This document shows positions 7,231-16,730 of a DNA stretch of 20,217 nucleotides, in pieces. The position numbers and the translations under genes are program-made. How positions within the stretch are numbered: the stretch's first letter is position 1; each line of letters begins with the position of its first letter. This DNA is from Zelonia costaricensis. Its lineage: Eukaryota > Euglenozoa > Kinetoplastea > Trypanosomatida > Trypanosomatidae. The notes beneath the pieces are model-generated. The model saw nothing but the letters and a program-made list of their open reading frames with translations. It was not told the origin of the DNA and made no database searches. The DNA is taken from the NCBI GenBank assembly GCA_030849075.1, contig JASAOO010003069.1, forward strand, positions 1 through 20,217, given 5' to 3'.

Positions 7231-10200
7231 TCACTGGGGATAGTGCGGAGCGCTGTACACCGCGTCAGGGAAGGCGACCTGGCCCGGGGCACCCGACGCG
7301 CGGAAGCTCCCACCCGCCGCTATGCCAGACAACATCGCGGACGGCATCATCATCATCTGCCCCTCACTCGTCACGACCATCGACGACCCGCCGTGCATGG
7401 CGATGCCGTCTGCCCCGACGCTGGCGAGAAACACGGGGCCCGGCGCCACACCCATGCCGCTGCCCGAGAGCGCCAACGCGCTCATGCTGCCATTTGTGTT
7501 GGGAGCCATCCCCACTCCAGCCGCGGCGGCAGCCGCAGCCGCAGCCGCGCTGTAGCTTCCATGCGAAGACGCCGGGCCCTGCAGCCGCGACCGGTGGCGG
7601 TCCACCGCGGCGATGGGCACTAGCTCGTCGAAGCAGCGCGGCCCCGTGTTCTCCGTCACCAGCGAGCGGTCGACAGAACGGGAAAGCTCGACAACGAGCG
7701 GCATGCACGGCAGCCCATCCGTCTGGAAGTGGCGCGTCTGCTGCGGCAGCCGGCGCACCCCCTCGCAGTACTCCTTCATCCGCACGTACTGGTCGATGTC
7801 CGCCGCGTACCAGAAGCCGAAGCGGTCCATGAGCACGCGGCAGCGCAGCTTGTAGATGAGGTCCCACACGTTGCCCGTCCGCACGTGCGCGATAAAAGAC
7901 GTCTCGGAGCGGGTCTCGTAGCTCTGCACAAGGCCCGCCCCGCGACCGCACGTCGCCTCAATCACGCGGTTCAGCACTCCAACGCGATCGCGCAGCTCGC
8001 ACGGGAACATCTGGATGAAGATGGGCAGCACCGGCGCACTCGCCAGCGCGGCGAAGTCGCCTGTGAGAGTTTGCACGCCCGCCTCGTGGCTGCGCGCCTC
8101 GTCCGCGGAGCGGCCGCTGCCGTCGAGGTTGCCGTCGTTGTTGCTGCCCGTCGCCGAGCGTCCCGACCAGCCGGAGCCACCCATCGACTGCGCCAGCGTG
8201 CTGTTGTTGGCCGACGCGCCGCCGCCCATCACAATCTGTGCCGCCGGCACCGGTGGCGCGCTCTCGTTGTACGGGTAGTACGGCAGCACGTTCAGCATCG
8301 CCCCATGCACGTTCACCTGCTTGCGCGGCAGGTCGGCGCTCGGCGTGGAGGCGGCGGCGGCGGCGGCAGGTCCGGTGCTACCCGACTGCATACCGCGCAA
8401 GCTCGCAAAGCCGGGCTTGCCGCCCGGGTAGGTCTCCACGCTGAGCACCTGCGGCAGCCCCGCCGCCGCGGCAGCGCGTGACATCAGGGACTGATTGCCG
8501 CCGTGGACGCTGCTGTTACCGCTGGCGGCCATGGGGTGCATCTCGCACGGCGCGGTGAGGCCGAAGCTGGGGAGTGGGGCGACGTAGGGGCCGGCGGCGA
8601 AGGAGGGGGCGCCGGAGGCCTGCGATGGCGGCGGGGGCTGGGCAGGCTGCAGGTAAACATAGTAGGAGCTCGTTGGCGAGCTTTCCCCCATGGACGGGTG
8701 CGCCATGCTCACCGGACCCGAGTGCGCGGAGACGCTCGCCGGCGACGACGTGCCGACGTGCTGGTGGGCGTGGGTTGGCACGCCGGCGTTGGGGGCGAAC
8801 CCGGTGAAGGCGGACGGGGCGCCTGTCAGGAAGTACGGCGAGCCAGGGACGGACGCGCCAGGTGCGGAGACGGACGCGTTGTTTGACGGCGCACCGGCCT
8901 GCGCGGGCAGCGGCACGGCAAAGAGGTGCTGCGGCGGGGTGGAGGAGAGCTGCGCGTACGTCGCCTCCTGCGGCGGCTGCGCCTGCGCCCCTGCTGCACC
9001 GGGCTGCTGCATAAACATGTAGATGGGGGCCGCAACGCCCGGCGCGCTCGGCGGCGTTCCACTGGCAACAGTGTAGTACCCACTCAGCGCCGCCGGGGAC
9101 GTCGTGCCCGCGCCGCTGCCGGCTGCAGCGGTCGGCGCGTACAGGGGGCTGCCTGCGCAGCCGAGCCCTGCCGTTGCTGTCGTCGCCGCCGGCCCGGTTG
9201 CGGTGCCGGTCGTGGCGGCGTAGAACTGCGAGCCGGAGTTGGCGAGGGCGCTGGAGTGGCGCTGTAGGTGCTGGCTGAAGGCGGCGGCATCGTCGGCGGT
9301 CGCAGGTGCCGCAGTCGCCGTCCACATCTGCGCCGGCCTCGGCGACACGGAGAAGGAGACGCGCTGCGGCGGCTGCTGCTGATGCTGAGAGAGTTGGAGC
9401 GGGGAGCCCGGGCCGCCGCCCGCGCCGCACAACGAAGAGGACTGTGGCCGGCCCTGCCCGCTGCCCTCAAGTTCGGCACTGCGCGCCGCTGCAGCGACGT
9501 CGTTCGCAACGAGATGGTGAAGCTGCTGCAGCTGCGGCTGCTGGAACGGGTACGCGATCACGTCCATCGCGCTCGCGCCTACTGGCCGGAAGGTGCTGAG
9601 TGGGGGCGGCTGGCGTGCAGCCGCGGTAGCCACGGGTGCAGCAGAGCCCTCCTGACTGGGTGCCGCGTACTCGGGCTGCGCGGCCGACGGTGGCAGCGCC
9701 GCGCCGTCCGCCGCCCCAGGGGCGGCGCCGCCAGCGCTCGTGCCGGCCGGTGTGTTCGTGCTGATGCGCAGGGCGTTCGGGGGGCGGTGCGGCTGGGGAG
9801 CGGTGTGGGCGAGAGCGTGCGCGCGGCTGAGGTCGTGCGGGGCGCCGCCGACCTCGTCGTCAGCGTCGCCGTGTCCGTCGCAGAGCTGGCGCACAAACTC
9901 CTCCTGTCCGTGCATGGCATGATCGTACTCGTCATCGTCATCGTCTTGGACCGCTTGCCGGGCCGCCGGGCGCTGCAGCCCGGGGTATTCGAGCACGCGG
10001 TCGCACGGCGTGGAGAAGGGCGAGTCGCGCGACGACAGCGAGGACGAGAAGAAGGACGGGTTCGCATGCACGCTGGAGGAGTGCGCCTGGTGCTGCGAGG
10101 ACTGCGGCGCGGGGAGCTGCTGCGGTGAGTGGGAGTGCGTGCTGAAGGCAGTCATCGTTTCCCCTGGAGCAGCGCCGCGGCTGCTGTGGCGCGAGAGGGC

Positions 10201-10749
10201 GCCACTCAGACTCTCACCGTCCCCGCTGCGTGCGCCCACGACGGTGGAGGGCGGGTTGAAGGGCTGCCGCGAGCCGGACAAGAGTGGCGACACGGCGGCG
10301 CCGCACGAGGCCGCGGCAGTGCCCCGCGCCTCCGACGCGGGCACCGCCGAGACCGCCGTGAAGTGGTTGACGGCGGAGGACTTGTTGGAACAGCTGTGCG
10401 AGATCGCCGTGCGGCACGGCTGCGTTGAGGTGAGCGACCCAGCTGGCACAGCCGCTGCGGTGGTCGCGGTGCCGGCCGCAGGGTCTGCGTGCGCCGTGTG
10501 CGACGCCCGCGTCTGGGCGGACGGCGGCAGCGAAGATGGCGACCGCGCCCACTTCTCCTCAGCAACGCTGTGCGCCTTTGCTGCGGCTGATGCTGCAGAG
10601 GCGGCGGCGCTCCAGGGCTGCATCGTGCCGCCGCGGAGAGAGTCGGCGTTCTCTACGAGAATGTGGGAGCGTGGGGCGCCCTTCGCATGCGCAGCAAGCC
10701 CGTCAACGGGGCGGGAGCCCGGGACAGAGCTGGAGCGCGAGATCGGCAT
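7231..10749 (-). CDS. Large low-complexity protein with a conserved-looking C-terminal domain, function unknown
   Basis: The frame encodes 1172 residues. The start is the ATG at 10749-10747 (MPISRSSSVPGS); the frame can be extended 27 codons upstream only to a TTG, and that extension translates an A-run and CA repeat (KKKHKHKHTHT), so it is almost certainly untranslated. The stop is TGA at 7233-7231. Residues 1 to about 900 are rich in Ala, Ser, Pro, Gln and Gly. They include an acidic tract (about 269-285, DDDDDEYDH), Gln-rich patches (about 400-412 and 450-474) and Pro/Gln/Tyr-rich stretches (about 573-614, 695-727 and 810-840). Residues about 905-1050 look folded, with IFIQMFPCELRDRVGVLNRV, YETRSETSFIAHV, WDLIYKLRCRVLMDRFGFWY and GLPCMPLVVELSRS. 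A poly-Ala run lies at about 1066-1077. I see no RRM, CCCH zinc finger, kinase, membrane segment, signal peptide or H(E/D/N/Q)PY motif. Codons end mostly in G or C. A post-transcriptional regulatory role would suit the architecture but is only a guess. Confidence 0.93.
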   Translation of the reverse strand: MPISRSSSVPGSRPVDGLAAHAKGAPRSHILVENADSLRGGTMQPWSAAASAASAAAKAHSVAEEKWARSPSSLPPSAQTRASHTAHADPAAGTATTAAAVPAGSLTSTQPCRTAISHSCSNKSSAVNHFTAVSAVPASEARGTAAASCGAAVSPLLSGSRQPFNPPSTVVGARSGDGESLSGALSRHSSRGAAPGETMTAFSTHSHSPQQLPAPQSSQHQAHSSSVHANPSFFSSSLSSRDSPFSTPCDRVLEYPGLQRPAARQAVQDDDDDEYDHAMHGQEEFVRQLCDGHGDADDEVGGAPHDLSRAHALAHTAPQPHRPPNALRISTNTPAGTSAGGAAPGAADGAALPPSAAQPEYAAPSQEGSAAPVATAAARQPPPLSTFRPVGASAMDVIAYPFQQPQLQQLHHLVANDVAAAARSAELEGSGQGRPQSSSLCGAGGGPGSPLQLSQHQQQPPQRVSFSVSPRPAQMWTATAAPATADDAAAFSQHLQRHSSALANSGSQFYAATTGTATGPAATTATAGLGCAGSPLYAPTAAAGSGAGTTSPAALSGYYTVASGTPPSAPGVAAPIYMFMQQPGAAGAQAQPPQEATYAQLSSTPPQHLFAVPLPAQAGAPSNNASVSAPGASVPGSPYFLTGAPSAFTGFAPNAGVPTHAHQHVGTSSPASVSAHSGPVSMAHPSMGESSPTSSYYVYLQPAQPPPPSQASGAPSFAAGPYVAPLPSFGLTAPCEMHPMAASGNSSVHGGNQSLMSRAAAAAGLPQVLSVETYPGGKPGFASLRGMQSGSTGPAAAAAASTPSADLPRKQVNVHGAMLNVLPYYPYNESAPPVPAAQIVMGGGASANNSTLAQSMGGSGWSGRSATGSNNDGNLDGSGRSADEARSHEAGVQTLTGDFAALASAPVLPIFIQMFPCELRDRVGVLNRVIEATCGRGAGLVQSYETRSETSFIAHVRTGNVWDLIYKLRCRVLMDRFGFWYAADIDQYVRMKEYCEGVRRLPQQTRHFQTDGLPCMPLVVELSRSVDRSLVTENTGPRCFDELVPIAAVDRHRSRLQGPASSHGSYSAAAAAAAAAAGVGMAPNTNGSMSALALSGSGMGVAPGPVFLASVGADGIAMHGGSSMVVTSEGQMMMMPSAMLSGIAAGGSFRASGAPGQVAFPDAVYSAPHYPQ

Positions 10750-10821
10750 GGTCGCGTAACGCGTACGGCGGCTACGATCTGATTGTGTGTGTGTGTGCTT
10801 GTGTTTGTGTTTTTTTTTTTG

Positions 10822-10872
10822 CTTCGACAAAGCAGAACGAGAAGAAGAAGAAAAGGGAGAAAAAAGACGACG
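10822..10872 (-). promoter_or_regulatory. Candidate spliced-leader trans-splice acceptor for the 7231-10749 gene
   Basis: On the minus strand a tract of about 40 bases that is nearly all T and C (10870-10831) is followed by TTGTCGAAG. The first AG is at 10823-10822. The leader would be 72 bases (10821-10750) with no ATG, ending at the chosen start codon. Later AGs near 10800, 10785 and 10778 are possible but lie beyond the first one. The first AG after a strong tract is the usual choice in trypanosomatids; the exact site is inferred. Confidence 0.6.
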
Positions 10873-12689
10873 ATGGGGAAGGCGACAGTGAGGCTGTCAG
10901 TCCCCGTCAGGTGACGGCGGCAACGTCACCACACGCAGAGAAGAAACCAACCAGAGAAATAGAGGAGGAGGTCCCCACACGACACGAAACTCCGACACAA
11001 ACACACAAAAAAGAAAAAAAGAGATGAGGGGGAGCCTCTTGAGATGGAAAGGAAGGGGGAGGAAGAGGAGGAAGCACAATGTTGGAAGCAATGCGTGGGG
11101 CGGGATGCCAAGCACGAGCGAACGCACGCACCGATGAAGGGTCGGTCTAGAGAAGCCTCGCAATGTGTGTCACAGAAGGGCGGGGGAGTCGGTGGAGGAG
11201 GACAAAGAAGAGGGGACAAGAGGCCGCAAATTTACGAGGGCAATTGGGCGTGTGAAGGAGTCGGGAGAGCCGTACGGGTTTACTGCGTCAGCAGACTCAC
11301 GCACTTCCGCACACACACACACACACACGCGCGCGCAGACGCGAACACGTACAACCACAGATGGCTTAGAAAACGGTGAAGGCGCAGCGGGTAATCTCAA
11401 CAACAGAGGGAGAGAGAGGAAGAAGGAAAGGGAAGGGAAAAAAAAACGGTCCAAGCCGCGGTTAGGCTCGATTCCGCTTTTTGTTTGTTTGTTTTTGAAG
11501 CAAGCTGTGTGTTGCCGCTTGTTGTGGCGATTTTGGTTTTTTTGTTGTTGTTGTTGCTTCTCACTCAGCGCGCACGCACGCAGACACACAAACACACACA
11601 GGAGGACAGTGTGCAGACAAGGCGCCAAAGAGGAGCAGTCGGGAGGCTACAGCGAGGAACAGACGCAGGTGCCCAAACAAAGGCACAAACACAGACACAG
11701 ACGCACGCACACACAGTCGCGCTTTTTGTTGTTTTACACAGCAAGCGCTCAGTCAACTCCGCAAGATAAATCTCAATCGGAGAAAAGGAGAGCACACCAA
11801 GAAAAAAAGAGACGGTGAAAGAAGGAGGACGGACGCTCGAGATTAATGGAGACGACGCAGGCGAAAGCAGCAGTTCTCTGGTGCAGGTCAGAGGGGAGGC
11901 GGCGGCGGCAGAAGGAGGGAGGGGGTTGTATTCGCAGGAGGCGCAGCACGCGACACGGGTCAAGTGGTGGCGTCCGTATCGGACAAACCCAAGGAGTCGG
12001 CAATGGTGGGGGGAGGGGGCAACGCAAACACAACAACGAAATACAGGAGATGGACGGCGACGGAGTGGGCTGAGCACACCCAACGCGCTCCAGTGAGACA
12101 ACACGACACAAAGGCAAAAACAAAAAAAAATCAACCTTAGAAGACGCTTGAGACGCGCGTGTGCACACAGGTGTCCGTGTGCGCGACTGCACGGGGGGGG
12201 GGGATCACCCGATAAACAAACACACCAAGAAACCAAGAACAAAGCAAAAAGAAAGAGAGAGAGCTCCAGAATTCAACACAGAAGGAGAAAAAAACAAAAA
12301 GCAGCAAGGGGGCCTTCTTGTGTGTTCTTCTTTAGTTTGGTTGTTTTTTTTTTTTTGATATAGGAGATCGTCGCCGAGGGGAAAAGCAAGGTGCAAAAAA
12401 AAAAAAAACAAGCGGAAAGGGGGGAAAAAGACTGAAAAGAGAACGCGAAACGTGTTCTTGTTGTTCTCTCGTTTAGGGAAGAAGGAGGGGGGCAGTCACG
12501 ACAACGGAGACGCTGGTGGCGAGCGTGGGGGTGGGTGGGTGGTTCGCTTTCCGCTCTCGCTTGTAGGCTGTGTTTCTGCGTTGGATTCGGTGTGTGTATG
12601 TGTGTTTGTGTGTGTTGATGTGGGAGTGTGGGGGGAGAAAGAGAGAGACGGGGTTTCTTGTTTTTGGAGCGTTTCCGATTTCCTGTCAG
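10873..12689. other. Non-coding spacer upstream of the complete gene
   Basis: The + strand is purine-rich, with a CA/CG run at 11310-11336, a TTG repeat near 11545-11558 that resembles the one at 3944-3957, and an 11-G run at 12193-12203. T-runs and A-runs of ten or more occur near 12340-12357 and 12396-12409. Frames on both strands are Lys/Arg-rich or Ser/Phe/Cys-rich translations of these tracts. I see no gene. In a directional cluster this would be spacer plus 3' UTR of a gene lying to the right of the window. Confidence 0.55.
11310..11336. repeat. CA microsatellite ending in a CG run
   Basis: A CA run on the + strand passes into GCGCGCGC. Alternating purine-pyrimidine DNA of this kind can adopt a left-handed (Z) form under torsion; whether it does here is not known. 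Confidence 0.9.
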
Positions 12690-12935
12690 AAGCTCTAGAA
12701 CGGAGCACCGATCTCGTCCTTCACAGTCCGTCCAGCACGCGCCGTAAACACCAAGAAAGGGACAAGATGGTGCTCTAGCGGAGGAGTTCGAGGAAATCCC
12801 CCCGGTACGCGCCTCGGCAGGCTGGCCGTGTGACGCGGACCGTGCGGTGGGTCGGAAGGTTCCGAGCTGCACGGCGACGGTGATGCACCAGTCAGCGCAG
12901 ACGAGCTGAGAAATCTGCAAAGCACAACGTCCCCC
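12690..12935. other. Balanced-composition island within repetitive spacer
   Basis: About 245 bases lack the purine bias, homopolymers and dinucleotide runs seen on either side. Two minus-strand frames are open across it at once (parts of 12273-12959 and 12695-13531), neither starting at an ATG in the island nor showing the codon bias of the real gene. It could be a degenerate retroposon of the kind common in Leishmania 3' UTRs, a structured RNA or a remnant of a gene. I cannot identify it by eye. Confidence 0.35.
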
Positions 12936-13320
12936 AAGAAAGAAAAAAAAAGCGAGCACGTTGCGTATGTGTGTATGTGAGAGAGAACCTTGCTTCCGTG
13001 AATGTAGCTGGCGTGTGTCCAGGGGTGGGCGGGGGGAGAAAACGCGTGCGTGCGAGTGCTCGTGTGCCTACCTAGACTCCGTTCCCCTCGAACTCGTCTA
13101 CTTGGGCTCTTGGTGTTCCTGTGAGCTACGACGCGCGCTCTCAATGGGCCTGATGGCGTCTCCGGTGCTCCGGTGTGCTCTAGCGTTGGCAGAAGAAAAA
13201 AAAAAAGCAAATTGGCGGAGGCGGGGAGGTGCCGACGGAGAAACCTGCGACACTCGCGCAACTCCGCTGCAACGACGAGAGACAAAGAGGGCGGGACGGC
13301 AGGAGAGAGAGGGAGAGAGA

Positions 13321-13340
13321 GGGGAGGGGAGGGGAGGGGA
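13321..13340 (+). repeat. Four tandem GGGGA units
   Basis: Four exact GGGGA units follow a run of GA dinucleotides. Four G4 runs with single-base loops meet the usual rule for a stable parallel quadruplex, on the template strand. Confidence 0.9.
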
Positions 13341-14031
13341 AGAAAAAAGGAAACCAAAGAAAAGCCGGAAGAAAGCGAACAAGAAAAGCACGAAAGCAAA
13401 AACAGAGAGAACACTAAAACTGTCGTTTTACGCAAGCGAGAAAAACAAGCAACCCAGAAAGCACGTGCAGCAGCACAGCGGTGAAATCCGGCGCCACAAA
13501 CCACTAAAGCGCACAAAAAGGCAACGGACAAGGAAACGCGAAATCACAGGAGAGGGCGTGCACAGCACGAGCAACACTGAAGTGTACCAAAGGAAATCAA
13601 AAAGGGAAGACAGCGATCTGCGGTGCAGGTCACCGATGCACTAATCTTCTTTTTTTTTTTCTTTTCCGTGGTGAAGCGTGATCGGCCGCGTGGTGAGCGC
13701 CCTTCTATAGCGTGTGGCAGTGGGCGCGTTTTTTTTTTTTCCTTTGTGAGTTGAGGTATCAGTACTACGCAACACAAAAAGGGGTCGAGTGCAGACACTC
13801 ACTCACCCACACACAGACACACCCAAGCACACGTAGGCACGCGCACACGGGCCACGTTATAACCAGGCAAGGGTATGCGGTAGGGGGGAGAGGTGAAATG
13901 GGTGGAGTGGGAGGTAGAGGTCTTTCCAGGAAGGAGCAGACGCAGAGAAGGACAGAGGGCCGTTCGGGGTTGAGGGAGATGAGAAAGATAGTGCTGGAAC
14001 AGTAAGTGTGCGGAAAGCAAAGAAGTTGATG

Positions 14032-14049
14032 ACACACACACACACACAC
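14032..14049. repeat. CA microsatellite
   Basis: A nine-unit CA run on the + strand in non-coding DNA. Confidence 0.9.
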
Positions 14050-14942
14050 GCAAACTCTTGACTGTACAGGTCTCGGTGACAAGTGACAGACTGAAACGTG
14101 TGACAGGAAGAGGTGGAAGAAAAAGGGAGCACGACAACGTCAGAAGTGTACGATGCGGAAGGTGAGGGGGTGGAAATCACTGAAAGGCGATTCGAAGAGA
14201 AGAAAGGAGGAGAAGGAAAGGTGGGTGATGATGTTGACGGGGGGTGGGTGGAGGGAGAGGGGATAGAGGGGCGAACGAGACTTGATAGACACAACGCCTG
14301 TTCACCTGACAGGGAGGGGAGAGAAAAGAAAAAGCACACACGAACACACGAGTACGGCGATCGCGAGACAAGGCAAACCAAAAAAGGGAAGAGGGAAACC
14401 GGAGGCAGCACTCGGGAAGGGCGGGGGTGGCGACACGGACGCGTTTACCGAGACGCGCAAGGAGGATCAGAAAAACAAGAAAGCGCGAAGGAGACAACAA
14501 GAAAGGTTGCAGAGCACAAGGGGGGAGATGGAAAAAGAAGAAGTGGTGGAAGGCAAGGAGAAGGTGCGAAGAGAAAACGGACAATTGAGTGGCGTCGCGG
14601 GGACGGGACGCTGAGAAGCAATGCAGTGAAACACAAGGGCTGAGAAGGAAAGAACAGAAGGCAAGTCAGAACTTTAAAAAAAAAAACAAAGAACAACGCG
14701 GAAATCCAACGCCGACACGGTGGGAGCAGAAAAGAGAGAAGGGGGAGGGACACTCCCTGTGACAGCCTTTTTTGTTGTTGTTCCTCTTGCCCTCTTCGAA
14801 AAGAGACGAAGAGGAAGAAGAGAGCTGGCGGTGCGAGGACGAAGTGGCCGAGATCAAGAACTGTGAAGGTGAAGCGGCGTACGCTGACACTGACACACAG
14901 GAAGTCAGAGATGAGGTGGTGTGTGTATGTGACGAGGTAGAA

Positions 14943-15010
14943 GGGGGGAAGGTAGGGGAGGGGGAGGGGAGCGGGCTCGGGAGCTCAGGGGGGAGGGGGG
15001 AAGGGGAAGG
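14943..15010 (+). repeat. Extended G-run cluster, predicted G-quadruplex former
   Basis: About nine runs of three or more G, many of four to six, occur within 68 bases with short loops of A, AA, AAGGTA or CTC. More than one quadruplex arrangement is possible. It lies on the + strand, the template for the genes in this window. Confidence 0.8.
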
Positions 15011-15776
15011 AGTCGCCTCTGTGAAGTCGAAGCAGATGTGCGGCGCTGATCAAGCAGAAGTACGAAAGGGGGCGGTGGAGGGAAGGAGGGGGGGTTGTGT
15101 GAAGGCGATGGAGGAGTAATTCAGCCGTTATCACCGTGCACGGGAAGTCGCAATAAGGGATGCAGGACAAGTGGAGGAGTGAAGGAAAAGGGAAGAAGAA
15201 AAGAAACACAAAAATGGGCGCGAGAGCCGGTGTGGGAGGGGGGGAGGAGGAAGCGCAGAAAAGGGAAAAGAGGTGAAGTTAGAAGGACGAGGCACCAACA
15301 CCGAACTGCACGAGCCGACTGTGGAGGAAGGGGACGGAGGGGGGGGGCTGGTGGTGGTGATGAGGAAGGCGCGTGAGTGATGGAATACAGACAGAGAGAG
15401 GGAGAGAGAAGACGGGCAAGAAAAAGGGGGTGCGTGGAAGAAGATCTAGTTGCCTCACGACAAGCACACGCAGATGAAGGCGGGGGGGAAGCAAGTGGAA
15501 CGCCGACGAACACGGATTGCGAGAGCGTCAGAAAGAAGAAGAAAGAAGAACAGAGGAGAGTTTAATCAACAGGTAGGGGAGAGAGATGGACGGAGAAACC
15601 TGCAGAAGGAGAACCGGGCTCACCGTCCACGAGTGCGCAGAGAATTAAACAACGAGGTGCGGTGGATGGGTGGGTGGAGACACACAGTCGCACACGTGCC
15701 GCGGAGAAAGGTCGTAAAAGCGAGCTGAGCAAGGCAAAGCAAAAAACAGCAAAACAGGAAAGAGTCTGGAAGTAAA

Positions 15777-15810
15777 GGGGGAGGGTAAGGGAGGGGGCGG
15801 GGGGTGCGGG
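15777..15810 (+). repeat. G-run cluster, predicted G-quadruplex former
   Basis: Runs of five, three, three, five, six and three G occur within 34 bases, separated by one to three bases. It is on the + strand like the other strong clusters. Confidence 0.8.
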
Positions 15811-16699
15811 TCAAGAGCTCCAGCTGTCGTATCCGTAGAGGAGAAGGTGGTGGTGGTGGGGGAGAGAGGGGACGCGGGGGTGTGGGTGCAGCAGAGGCGG
15901 AGAAACCCACGAAAGACGGTTGCTCGTGTTGAGGCGGAACGAAGGTTCACGGCACAATACAAACGAAATGGCTCGTGCAAGCAATACACACGCACACACG
16001 CGCGCACAGACACACACAGACGGAGGGCGCAATCCAGAACTAAAGCGACGTAAGCGCAACACAAAGGGGCAAAACGAACAACACCAAGAGATGAGGAGCA
16101 GCAGCGTGGACCAGAGAGTCACAGACACAGACCCACACGACGGAGCCGAGAAAGGCTCACAGGTTGTTTGGTGGTGGTGAGGCGGAAGAGAGGATGTCAG
16201 CGGGTAATGAGGGACGCAAGAAGATGAGCGCGAGCGAGAAAGAGAAGGGTCGCGAGGAGGAGGGGGGGGAGATGGAAATACAAAAGACGCTGACGTTCAG
16301 AAAGAAACAAAAATGTGCGAAGCCACACAGTAGAAGGAACACAAAAAAAAGGGCAACGAGAGAGAGCGCGCGCAGGGGGGAAGGACGCGTTAGCGGATCC
16401 GCTCCAGATGCCAAGAAGCAAGAGGAAAAAAGAGAGAGAGACGAGAGAAGAACACGTCTCGAGAGTGCAAGCGACCGCCGTCGTCTAAGCAGCCTCGACA
16501 GGAGGGAGTGGGGAGGGGGGAGGGAGGAAGAAGGCTTCGAACAGAACGACCGGGCAAAGAAGGACGAGAGAGGAGAAGAGGCGGAAGCGGAAAAATAAAA
16601 AGGGACACAGCGGCAAGATATTTGTATAAATGCAGTGCGTCTGTAGGCGGCTTCAGAGCCCCGTTTGACTTCGCCCCGTGGTCGTCACTGTTCACCGAT

Positions 16700-16728
<29 letters not shown>
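16700..16728. repeat. CA microsatellite
   Basis: An uninterrupted CA run of about 14 units on the + strand followed by GCGTGCGCAC. Confidence 0.95.

Positions 16729-16730
<2 letters not shown>

Larger units (their letters stand above)
12936..16699. other. Strongly purine-rich non-coding spacer
   Basis: This is the most extreme purine excess in the window: long stretches of the + strand, such as 13290-13400, 14110-14280 and 14940-15120, are nearly all A and G. It contains GGGGA repeats (13321-13340), G-run clusters (14943-15010 and 15777-15810), a CA run (14032-14049) and a GGT repeat near 15845-15859. Sense RNA would be C/U-rich throughout. Open frames on the + strand are Glu/Gly/Arg/Lys-rich and on the minus strand Ser/Pro/Phe/Leu-rich, purely from composition. 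I see no gene. Confidence 0.6.

Noticed and set aside
8516..9430. Open frame of 304 codons on the same strand within the complete gene
   Set aside because: It is an Arg/Ala-rich shadow of the GC3-rich gene in another frame.
9268..10128. Open frame of 286 codons opposite the complete gene
   Set aside because: Antisense frames stay open by chance in genes with such high GC3; the peptide is Arg/Ala/Gly-rich with no domain.
12780..12805. GTTCGAGGAAATCC, reminiscent of a tRNA T-arm
   Set aside because: The match to the B box is imperfect, and no matching acceptor stem, D-arm or anticodon arm could be placed around it.
12695..13531. Minus-strand open frame (278 codons) that covers a balanced island
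   Set aside because: Most of it translates purine-rich spacer, it has no credible start, and a second frame is open over the same island.
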